Source: Pararhizobium mangrovi (GTDB taxonomy: Bacteria; Pseudomonadota; Alphaproteobacteria; Rhizobiales; Rhizobiaceae). From it: 38,159 bases of DNA. The stretch covers positions 1-38,159 of the forward strand of contig NZ_VHLH01000011.1 of assembly GCF_006516965.1 (NCBI RefSeq), given 5' to 3'. A program made the translations under genes and the position numbers. The notes below the pieces were generated by a model that worked only from the letters and a program-made list of their open reading frames with translations, was not told the origin of the DNA and searched no databases. Below are positions 6,984-14,473 of this stretch, one piece after another. Numbering within the stretch: the first letter of the stretch is position 1; each line of letters starts with the position of its first letter.

Positions 6984-7016
6984 ACCGCCCCTCGCGTCCC
7001 GCACGCGTGGGGCGGT
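6984..7016 (+). terminator. Probable terminator after DUF1127 gene 2
   Basis: ACCGCCCC/GGGGCGGT (8 bp) and CGCGT/ACGCG (5 bp) stack with a T-T mismatch and close on CCCGC. Only short T stretches follow (TTGCGTTT), so termination may be less complete than at the other hairpins nearby. Confidence 0.6.
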
Positions 7017-7131
7017 TGCGTTTGGGGGCGCCTCCACGATAGGCATGAATGGCTCGATGTCGCGAAATGCATGATCGCTGACGCATTCGGAGGACCTTTG
7101 TCGAGCGGCTGGCGTCGCACTGATCAACGCC

Positions 7132-7200
7132 GAAAAAATGAGCGATTTCAGTATTTTTTGCATATCAGATAAGCAAAAAAGACATTTTTCCTGATGGAAC
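7132..7200 (+). promoter_or_regulatory. AT-rich promoter region of the third DUF1127 gene
   Basis: An AT-rich stretch in a GC-rich neighbourhood, with TATTTTTTGCATATCAGATAAGC followed by an A-run and a T-run. It does not match the TTGCRSTGCACAA-N17 block, so this gene is probably controlled differently. No certain -35/-10 pair could be assigned. Confidence 0.35.
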
Positions 7201-7274
7201 TCGAAGCGTAGTTCGCAAACAAGACCCGAACTGATCACGCGGGTCGAAACCCGAGGCCCACAGGTATTAGTGCC

Positions 7275-7415
7275 ATGAAGTTCGCACGCAGGTTCCGCAA
7301 CTGGTTGTCCGTACGCCGTACGGCCAGCCAGCTCGACAAGCTTTCCAATCAGGTTCTCGATGACATCGGGTTGACACGTTACGACGTGCATATGATCGGT
7401 CACCGCCACATCTGA
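7275..7415 (+). CDS. DUF1127 microprotein 3 (46 aa)
   Basis: A 46-residue basic protein: MKFARRFRNWLSVRRTASQL, then DKLSNQVLDDIGLTRYDVHM and a His-rich end (IGHRHI). The L.LS...LDDIG..R.D/E arrangement is the DUF1127 core. It is more diverged than the two upstream copies and lacks the MSxKKS start. There is no strong Shine-Dalgarno sequence; the ATG is the only one that opens the domain. It is followed by a terminator and precedes trmFO by 200 bp. Confidence 0.85.
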   Translation: MKFARRFRNWLSVRRTASQLDKLSNQVLDDIGLTRYDVHMIGHRHI

Positions 7416-7470
7416 TCCGACGAAGGGTTCGCACGGATCACAGCGATCCGCCCGACCTTCGCGCATGCCC

Positions 7471-7502
7471 GGCCGGCGTCGAACCATCGACGCCGGCCTT
7501 TT
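7471..7502 (+). terminator. Intrinsic terminator of DUF1127 gene 3
   Basis: GGCCGGCGTCGA (7471-7482) pairs perfectly with 7487-7498 across an ACCA loop and is followed by TTTT. Confidence 0.85.
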
Positions 7503-7615
7503 CGCGTCCCGCGTGGTCCGACGAGCCATCTGCGGAACCATCCCGACGCCTTGGTGGAGAACCGTCGGCGTGGTAGGGAAACGGCTCCCCAAGCACCGGG
7601 TAAGGAACAGGCACG

Positions 7616-9034
7616 ATGCGACCCATTCACGTGATCGGCGGGGGCCTTGCCGGCTCCGAAGCCGCCTGGCAGATCGCAAAGGCCGGCGTTCCGGTCGTCC
7701 TCCACGAGATGCGGCCCGAGCGCGCGACGGATGCGCACCACACTGACGGGCTGGCGGAACTCGTCTGCTCGAATTCTTTCCGCTCCGACGATGCGGATAC
7801 GAATGCCGTCGGCCTGCTGCACGCGGAAATGCGGCTTGCCGGTTCGCTGATCCTGCACGAGGCGGACGCCCACCAGGTTCCGGCCGGCGGCGCGCTCGCC
7901 GTGGATCGCGAAGGATTTTCGCAAGGGGTCACGCGCGCGATCGAGGCCAATCCCCTGATTACGGTCGAGTGCGGCGAGGTGCCGGGCCTGCCGCCCGAGG
8001 ATTGGGATCAGGCGATCATCGCGACCGGCCCGCTTACCGCGCCCGCGCTCGCCGAGGCGATCCGCGCGGAAACCGGGGAGGATGCGCTTGCCTTCTTCGA
8101 CGCCATCGCGCCGATCGTCCATACCGAAACCATCGACATGGACGTGTGCTGGCACCAGTCGCGTTACGACAAGGTCGGTCCCGGCGGCACGGGCAAGGAC
8201 TACATCAACTGCCCGATGAACAGGGAAGAATACGAAGCCTTCGTTCAGGCACTGGTCGATGGCGACAAGACGGTCTTCAAGGAATGGGAACACGTTCCCT
8301 ATTTCGACGGCTGCCTGCCGATCGAGGTCATGGCCGAGCGCGGACCGGAGACGCTGCGCCACGGACCGATGAAGCCGATGGGCCTGACCAACGCGCACAA
8401 GCCGGACGAAAAGCCCTATGCCGTCGTCCAGCTGCGCCAGGATAACGCGCTCGGAACGCTCTACAATCTCGTCGGCTTCCAGACGAAGCTGAAATACGGG
8501 GCACAGAAGGCGATCTTCCAGATGATCCCGGGTCTGGCGAATGCGGAGTTCGCGCGCCTCGGCGGGCTGCACCGCAACACCTACATCAATTCGCCTGCCC
8601 TGCTCGACCCGTCGCTGATGCTGAAATCACGGCCCGGCCTGCGTTTCGCCGGCCAGATCACCGGGTGCGAGGGCTATGTCGAGAGCGCGGCGATCGGCCT
8701 TCTCGCCGGACGCTTCGCCGCTGCGGAACGGCTCGGCGAGAACGCCGAACGGCCGCCGGCAACGACAGCACTCGGCGCCTTGATCGGCCACATCACCGGC
8801 GGCCACATCCTGTCCGACAGCGAGCCCGGCCGACGTTCGTTCCAGCCGATGAACGTTAATTTCGGCCTGTTCCCGCCGCTCGAGCCCGGCGCTCTTCAAA
8901 AGCCCGAAGGCGCTGGGCGATGGCGCGGAAAGGACAAGGCGTTGGCCAAGAAGCGCGCCGTCACCACGCGTGCACTTGCGGATTGCCGCGCATGGCTCGA
9001 AGGCACGATGGCCGCGGCCGTCGCCGCCGAATAG
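7616..9034 (+). CDS. trmFO: Folate-dependent tRNA (uracil-54-C5)-methyltransferase TrmFO
   Basis: A 472-residue flavoprotein. It methylates U54 in the T-loop of tRNAs, using methylenetetrahydrofolate as carbon donor and FAD as cofactor. The FAD-binding [11 protein letters not shown] is at residues 8-18. The two cysteines known to be important in the family are present: Cys51 (LVCSNSFRS) and Cys199 ([11 protein letters not shown]). The GRFAAAE segment and the family motif [19 protein letters not shown] are near residues 380-400. AAGGA is at a good distance from the ATG. It converges with the asmA-like gene; no hairpin is seen in the short spacer. Confidence 0.95.
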   Translation: MRPIHVIGGGLAGSEAAWQIAKAGVPVVLHEMRPERATDAHHTDGLAELVCSNSFRSDDADTNAVGLLHAEMRLAGSLILHEADAHQVPAGGALAVDREGFSQGVTRAIEANPLITVECGEVPGLPPEDWDQAIIATGPLTAPALAEAIRAETGEDALAFFDAIAPIVHTETIDMDVCWHQSRYDKVGPGGTGKDYINCPMNREEYEAFVQALVDGDKTVFKEWEHVPYFDGCLPIEVMAERGPETLRHGPMKPMGLTNAHKPDEKPYAVVQLRQDNALGTLYNLVGFQTKLKYGAQKAIFQMIPGLANAEFARLGGLHRNTYINSPALLDPSLMLKSRPGLRFAGQITGCEGYVESAAIGLLAGRFAAAERLGENAERPPATTALGALIGHITGGHILSDSEPGRRSFQPMNVNFGLFPPLEPGALQKPEGAGRWRGKDKALAKKRAVTTRALADCRAWLEGTMAAAVAAE

Positions 9035-9085
9035 ACGCTTTATCGGTAGAACACGGCGTCGGCGACTTTCCGGGATCGAGGCGTT

Positions 9086-12000
9086 TCAGTTCGCTTGGGG
9101 CGGCGTATCGCTCTGCTCGCGCTCGCCCATCGAAGGCAGCGCACCGAAGGATGGCTGCTTCAGCTCAAAGCCCTTGCCTTCGGACGTACCGAGCGGGCCG
9201 ATGTCGAGGGGTGCATCGGTGCCCTGGTCGCGGTTGGGCGTTTCGCCCGATGACGGTTCCGGTCTCTCCGCGGCCTCGGCAGCTCCGCGCGCCGCCTCGC
9301 TCTCCCGTTCCTTGCGGATACGGATCGCCTCACGCTCGGACGCTTCGGCATCGAGAAGCGCGATCTCGCGGCGCAGGCGCTGTTTCTCGAGGACGCCGGC
9401 CTGTAGCAGCTCGACCTTGCGGCGTTGGATTTCGTAGGCGCGCAGGGACAGGTAGTTGCTGAGTTCCGTAGCGTCGAGCGTACGCTTGGGCGCATCGATC
9501 GGGCCGGTATAGTGGATCGCGACGGCCGGCGTTCCACCGGCGAGCGTATCCTCCTGCGGCCTGAAGGCGAGCACGAAATCCGCATCGAGGGTCTGGCGCG
9601 CGAGGTCGATATCCGCGTTGCCCATCAGTTTCGCGTGTTCGCCGGCAAGCGCGATGTTCGAGGCGTCGAGCCGGCCGCCCGTGACGGTGAAGGGCGCGCT
9701 CGCATCGCCGGCCTGCCACCGTCCGCCGTCGATCGCGCGCTCGGCGATCGCCCGCACGGACTTCTCGGAAATTGCGAAACCTTCGGCGTCGGCGCCCTGC
9801 AGAATTTTGGTGAAACCGTCGGTATGCAGGCCACCGATCGCGAGATCCTTCACCGCGAGCGTCCCCGAGCCCGTCAACGCGTCAACGAGCGCGCGCGGAT
9901 TCTTGCCAGAGCCTTCGAGCGAAGCCGTAAGCGTCGCCGTTCCGGTCACCGGCTCGTCCTTGCCGGGGAAGATCGTGGCGAGATCGGCACTCTCGAGCGA
10001 TATGCGGCTCGTCAGAAGGCCGGCGCCGCTCGCGTCGGAAAGCTTGATGTCGCCGGAAAGGTCGCCGCCGTGCCAGTGCGCCTGGCCCTTCGAAACCGTC
10101 AGCGCCCCACCCTTCAGCGCGACCGTGCCGGAGAAGTCACGCGCCGGCGTCGTACCGCCGAGATCGACGCGATCGGCCGTCAGGGCAATGTCGGCATCGA
10201 AACCCGGATCCTGCGCGGAAGTGAAGTCCTGTTTGCTCCAGTCCTTCCCGTCCGACGAGACCGCGTCCGACCCGAGCACGAACGCGGCGAGCCAGGGCGC
10301 GCTTGCACTGTCCAGCGACAGCTTGCCGTCGACGACCGGGCGGTCCTTGCGCTGGACCGTAAGCTTGCCGCGAACCGCGTCGTTCGAAAGCGATCCGCCG
10401 ATATCGGTGAGCGCCAAGCTCGAAGGCGTGATCGCGACACCGGCGTGCAGTTCGGCGGGAATGGCCGAGGCGGTCTGCGGCAGGGCAACCGCGCTCATGA
10501 TGAAATAGGGCGTCAGATCGTCGGACGTGACGGATAGATCCAGCGTTCCGGCAACGCCCTGCCCCTTGTCCGCCGGCCCAAGACGGCCCTTGGCGAGCAT
10601 CGTGCTGTCGCCGCCGGAAAGCGTCACCGTGACGTTCGCCTTGTCATCGAACGTTCCGGCGTAGTGCACCGCCGCCTTGCCCGGCCCCGGCGCCTCGACC
10701 GGCAACGGCTCGAAACCGAGCTGGCGGATCAGGTGATTGACGGACGCGTTCGACGCCTCGGCGTCGAACGTCATCGGAACGGCGGCCGGCGCGCCGAGGA
10801 CCGAATCGCGGCGAAGGCTGACCGTCACGTCGCTCTTGCCGGCGGTTCCGTCGAGCTTTGCCGTCAATCCGTCGTCGTCGGCGTCGGCCGTTAGAGACAG
10901 ATCGGCGTTGCCGAAGGCGCCCGCGCTTTTCTCGATCCGCGAAAGGATGGGGTTGCCGCCCACGAGCCGGTCGGCAAGCGCCAAGATCGGCTTCGGATCG
11001 TCGGCGTTCAGGCTCGCCTCGACGTGGCCGGTCGGCGAGGTCGTAATATCCGAGATGTGGCCCTTGGCCGAGAGCGCCGCCCCGGCAAGCGCGTCGATCG
11101 TCAGATGGTCGATCTTCAGCGTGCCGTCGTCATAGGCGAGCGCGGCATCCACACCGCGTGCCTGCGTGCCGAACGCCTCGAACCGGTCCGCCGAAAGCTT
11201 CGCCTCGACGCTGCTTGCCTGCAGTCCGAGCCCGTCATGCTTGCCCGTGACGAGACCTTCGAGCGCGCGCACCGCGTCGAGGTCGATCGTGTCGCCATCG
11301 AGGTTCATCGTCAGGCGCGGACCGTTCGCGTTGCCCGGAAGGCGCGCGAAACTGCCATGGATCGTCGAGGAACCGACGGCAAGCTCGAGATTGTCGAAAT
11401 GCTGCGCCTTCGCCGAAAGTTCGACGTCGGCCGAAAGCCCGGCGGCATCGAGAAGCCGGATCTGCGGATCGACCTTGCCGGTCAGCCAGCGCGCGAGGCC
11501 CGAGGGTTGTCGGGCAGCGACGAGCAGGTGTCCATCGAAACCAAAATCGGTATCGAGGTTGAGTTGGCCCTTCGCCTCCACCTCGGTGCGGCCGGGAAAG
11601 GTGCCGCGGAAATTGTCGATCGTCCAGCTCTTGCCGTTCGGCCTTGCTTCCACCGCGACGTCGCGCACCATCGTATCGCCGGCGACAACGGCGGGCAGGT
11701 GTATGCTCGCCTTGCCGGGCATCGGCGGAATGGGAATGAGGTCGGCCACACGGTGCAGGATCGCCAACCGTTGGGAAGGGGTCGGTGGCGGCCGGCGCCG
11801 ATCGGTCTTGGAAGGTTGCGCATCGGGATCGCGCAGCTTGTCGATGTCGACCTGCTCGCCGTTCGCCTGGAGCTGGAAGGTCGGATCCTTGCCGGTGTCG
11901 ATCGTCGCCATGCCGGTTACGACATAGGGATCGTCGTCCGCGCCGACTTCCAGGCGATACGAGTCGACCTGCAGGCGTTCGTTGTTCAGCGCGAAGGAGC

Positions 12001-12820
12001 CGGTGGCGCGCGCGACGGCCTTGTCCGAATCGTCGTTGTCCGCGTCGACGTTCTGCGTGCCCGAGACGTTGGCGAGATCGAGGATCTGCAGCGTGAACTG
12101 GCCGCCATATTGCGGTTTGCCGTCCTGGAAGCTCGCCGTGCCGTCGGCTTCGAGCGAGATCGGTTCGGCATCGGGCAGGATGCGCGTGCGCAGGCGGATG
12201 CTGCCATCGGAATCGAGGCTGCCGGTCGTGAGCGAGAACGCACCGGACCGGCCGGCAACGGCGCCGGTTCCCGTCATGTGCCATGGCCCTGCCAACCGAT
12301 CGGCGGAAAGCTGCGCCTGCAACGCAGTCACGTTCGTCGTCCGGTGGTTCTGTTCGTCGACGAAGTCGATCGATCCGTTCGAGACCTCGACGTGTTCGAG
12401 CTTGATCGAGCGGGCCGGCAGGTCGCGCTCGATGCGCGAGGCCCAGTTCACCCGGCCGTCGCTCGCAAGCCGGATCGTCGCGTGCGGCCGCTTGATGCGC
12501 ATGTCGAAGATGAGGATTTCGCCACGCAGGAACGGAGCGAGCTCGGCATCCATCGAAAAGGTCGAGATCGTCATCATGGTCTTGCCGGTTTCCCGGTTTT
12601 CCACGCTGACGTCATGGAAGGTGACCGAGGGAAACGGCAGGAGCCGTGCCTCCGCCTCGCCATGCACTTCGACCTTCTGGCCGAGGATGCGGCTTGCCTC
12701 CCGCTCGAAACTGTCGCGATAGTTCGTCCAGTCGACGAAGTACGGGCCGACCAGTGCCGCAAAGAGCAGCACGACGATAACGCCACCGAGGATGAGGAAG
12801 ACCCGGGCCAGTTTGTGCAA
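9086..12820 (-). CDS. AsmA-family inner-membrane/periplasmic protein (1244 aa)
   Basis: A very long AsmA-like protein, as is usual in Hyphomicrobiales. Residues 5-27 form an N-terminal membrane anchor (LARVFLILGGVIVVLLFAALV), then the AsmA N-terminal domain (GQKVEVHGEAEARLLPFPSVTFHDVSV). About 1000 residues of repetitive beta-rich sequence follow, compatible with the bridge-like groove now ascribed to AsmA relatives in phospholipid transfer. A second AsmA-like segment occurs near 1000-1150 (LTGSGTLAVKDLAIGGL). The C-terminus holds a charged helical stretch (LEKQRLRREIALLDAEASERE) and a low-complexity tail. It should lie mostly in the periplasm. A role in envelope lipid homeostasis is known for the family; the exact cargo here is unknown. 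Confidence 0.9.
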   Translation of the reverse strand: MHKLARVFLILGGVIVVLLFAALVGPYFVDWTNYRDSFEREASRILGQKVEVHGEAEARLLPFPSVTFHDVSVENRETGKTMMTISTFSMDAELAPFLRGEILIFDMRIKRPHATIRLASDGRVNWASRIERDLPARSIKLEHVEVSNGSIDFVDEQNHRTTNVTALQAQLSADRLAGPWHMTGTGAVAGRSGAFSLTTGSLDSDGSIRLRTRILPDAEPISLEADGTASFQDGKPQYGGQFTLQILDLANVSGTQNVDADNDDSDKAVARATGSFALNNERLQVDSYRLEVGADDDPYVVTGMATIDTGKDPTFQLQANGEQVDIDKLRDPDAQPSKTDRRRPPPTPSQRLAILHRVADLIPIPPMPGKASIHLPAVVAGDTMVRDVAVEARPNGKSWTIDNFRGTFPGRTEVEAKGQLNLDTDFGFDGHLLVAARQPSGLARWLTGKVDPQIRLLDAAGLSADVELSAKAQHFDNLELAVGSSTIHGSFARLPGNANGPRLTMNLDGDTIDLDAVRALEGLVTGKHDGLGLQASSVEAKLSADRFEAFGTQARGVDAALAYDDGTLKIDHLTIDALAGAALSAKGHISDITTSPTGHVEASLNADDPKPILALADRLVGGNPILSRIEKSAGAFGNADLSLTADADDDGLTAKLDGTAGKSDVTVSLRRDSVLGAPAAVPMTFDAEASNASVNHLIRQLGFEPLPVEAPGPGKAAVHYAGTFDDKANVTVTLSGGDSTMLAKGRLGPADKGQGVAGTLDLSVTSDDLTPYFIMSAVALPQTASAIPAELHAGVAITPSSLALTDIGGSLSNDAVRGKLTVQRKDRPVVDGKLSLDSASAPWLAAFVLGSDAVSSDGKDWSKQDFTSAQDPGFDADIALTADRVDLGGTTPARDFSGTVALKGGALTVSKGQAHWHGGDLSGDIKLSDASGAGLLTSRISLESADLATIFPGKDEPVTGTATLTASLEGSGKNPRALVDALTGSGTLAVKDLAIGGLHTDGFTKILQGADAEGFAISEKSVRAIAERAIDGGRWQAGDASAPFTVTGGRLDASNIALAGEHAKLMGNADIDLARQTLDADFVLAFRPQEDTLAGGTPAVAIHYTGPIDAPKRTLDATELSNYLSLRAYEIQRRKVELLQAGVLEKQRLRREIALLDAEASEREAIRIRKERESEAARGAAEAAERPEPSSGETPNRDQGTDAPLDIGPLGTSEGKGFELKQPSFGALPSMGEREQSDTPPQAN

Positions 12821-12865
12821 TCCTTCGCTGTATTCGACCAGATCGCCCCGCCGTGAACGGTATTC

Positions 12866-12895
12866 TAGAGCGTTTCGGCTTTATACGATAGCGCT
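12866..12895. repeat. Interspersed palindromic repeat, copy 1
   Basis: TAGAGCGTTTCGGCTTTATA and the following bases to 12895 resemble a second copy at 38055-38086 (TAGAGC.TTTC.G.TTTTATACG...ACGCT). It lies between the asmA-like start and the FAD-oxidase stop. AGAGCGTTT-type palindromes are common short intergenic repeats in rhizobia-like genomes. Confidence 0.45.
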
Positions 12896-12929
12896 TCGAC
12901 CGGCGGAACCGCTTGCCGAGGGTCCACTT

Positions 12930-14345
12930 TTACGTTTCCAGCGCAAAAATCTTGCCGGGATTGAGAATGCCGTTCGGATCGAGCGCGCGCTTGATCTGCC
13001 GCATCGGCTGCAGCGCGTCGCCGAGTTCCTCGACGAGGAAGCGCTGCTTGCCCTGGCCGATGCCATGCTCGCCCGTGCAGGTGCCGTCCATCGAGAGTGC
13101 GCGCGAATTGAGCCTTCGCACGAACTCTTCCACCCGGTCGATCTCGGCGCGATCCTGCATGTCCATCAGCGCGAGCACGTGAAAATTGCCGTCGCCGGCA
13201 TGGCCGACGATCGGTGCCAGCAGGCCGAGTTCGGCGATGTCGGCCTGCGTGCCGGCAATGCATTCGGCAAGCCGCGAGATCGGCACGCACACATCCGTCG
13301 AAAGCCCGTTCGCACCGGGACGAAGCTGCAGCGAGGCGAAATAGGCGTTGTGGCGTGCGTCCCAGAGCCGCGCACGCTCTTCCGGATCGCGTGTCCACTG
13401 AAAATCGCTACCCCCGAATTCCGCCGCGATGTCGCCGAAGGTTCGCGAATGGATGGCGACGGTTTCGTCGTTGCCGTGAAACTCCACGAAGAGCGTCGGC
13501 ACTTGCGCGTAGTTGAGACCGGAATAGGCGTTGCACGCTTTCATCTGCATGGCGTCGAGGATCTCGATGCGCGCGACGGGCACGCCCATCTGGATCGTCA
13601 TGACGACGGCGTTGCAGGCGGCTTCGAGCGTGGGAAACGCGCAGAGGCCGCCGGCGATCGTCTCGGGAATGCCCTGCAGGCGCAGGGTGACGGAGGTGAT
13701 GATGCCGAGCGTGCCCTCCGAGCCGACGAGGAGACGCGTCAGGTCGTAGCCGGCGGACGTCTTGCGCGCACGATGGGCGGTGCGGATCAGCGTGCCGTCC
13801 GCCATCACCGCTTCGAGCGCGATGACGTTCTCGCGCATGGTGCCGTAGCGCACGGCGTTCGTGCCCGACGCGCGGGTCGCCGCCATGCCACCGATGGTCG
13901 CGTCCGCACCCGGATCGAGCGGAAAGAAGAGGCCGGTATCGCGCAGGTAGCTGTTGAGTTGCGTGCGGGTGATTCCGGGTTCGACGGTGCAGTCGAGATC
14001 CGCCTGGTTGACCTCGATGACGCGGTTCATGCGGCCCATGTCGAGGCAGATGCCGCCCGAAGGCGCGTTGACGTGCCCTTCGAGCGAGGTCCCGACGCCG
14101 AAGGGGACGATCGCCACGCGATGCTCGTTGCACAGGCGAACGATCGCCTGCACCTCTTCGGCCGTCTCGGGGTAGACGACCGCATCCGGCGGTTGGGGCG
14201 GAATGTAGCTCGTCGTATGGGCATGCTGCTCGCGCAGCGCCCTTCCCGTCTGGCAGCGCGAACCGAAGCGCTGGCCGAGCATCTCCACGACCGTATCGAC
14301 CGCCTTCGCGTCGCGAAGACCTTCCTTGATGTCGGCGAGCGGCAT
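12930..14345 (-). CDS. FAD-linked oxidase, GlcD/D-lactate dehydrogenase type
   Basis: A 471-residue flavoprotein of the vanillyl-alcohol oxidase fold. The PCMH FAD-binding domain spans about 50-230 (VPFGVGTSLEGH at 80-91; DPGADATIGGMAATRASGTNA; GSEGTLGIITSVTL). The FAD-oxidase C-terminal cap spans about 265-468, with GHAGDGNFH and the ending GEHGIGQGK. Such enzymes oxidise D-2-hydroxy acids (D-lactate, glycolate, D-2-hydroxyglutarate) and pass electrons to the respiratory chain. No GlcE or GlcF partner is adjacent, which favours a stand-alone D-lactate or D-2-hydroxyglutarate dehydrogenase. The ATG was chosen because CGGGAGGAAG precedes it; the open frame extends upstream only as an overlap of the next gene. 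Confidence 0.92.
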   Translation of the reverse strand: MPLADIKEGLRDAKAVDTVVEMLGQRFGSRCQTGRALREQHAHTTSYIPPQPPDAVVYPETAEEVQAIVRLCNEHRVAIVPFGVGTSLEGHVNAPSGGICLDMGRMNRVIEVNQADLDCTVEPGITRTQLNSYLRDTGLFFPLDPGADATIGGMAATRASGTNAVRYGTMRENVIALEAVMADGTLIRTAHRARKTSAGYDLTRLLVGSEGTLGIITSVTLRLQGIPETIAGGLCAFPTLEAACNAVVMTIQMGVPVARIEILDAMQMKACNAYSGLNYAQVPTLFVEFHGNDETVAIHSRTFGDIAAEFGGSDFQWTRDPEERARLWDARHNAYFASLQLRPGANGLSTDVCVPISRLAECIAGTQADIAELGLLAPIVGHAGDGNFHVLALMDMQDRAEIDRVEEFVRRLNSRALSMDGTCTGEHGIGQGKQRFLVEELGDALQPMRQIKRALDPNGILNPGKIFALET

Positions 14346-14422
14346 CGTCAGCTTCCTCCCGTTTCGCGCCTTCTTCGTCCGTGCTGCGCGCTTATGGAAT
14401 GTGCGGGCGCAATGTGCAAAGT

Positions 14423-14454
14423 CGAAGGCCCCTTCGCCACACGGAAATTCCGTG
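14423..14454. other. Two adjacent inverted repeats in the FAD-oxidase/ClC spacer
   Basis: CGAAGG-CC-CCTTCG (14423-14436) and CACGGAA-A-TTCCGTG (14440-14454) stand side by side, 80-110 bp upstream of the FAD-oxidase start and just after the ClC stop. They may be an operator pair or a weak terminator of the ClC gene. Confidence 0.35.
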
Positions 14455-14473
14455 CGGCACGGTGCCCCATGCC

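Noticed and set aside
5845-7502. AbcR-type sRNA identity for the anti-SD RNA
   Set aside because: AbcR RNAs have single-stranded anti-SD motifs in a shorter fold; here each motif is in the loop of its own hairpin, which fits the cuckoo/CcsR type better.
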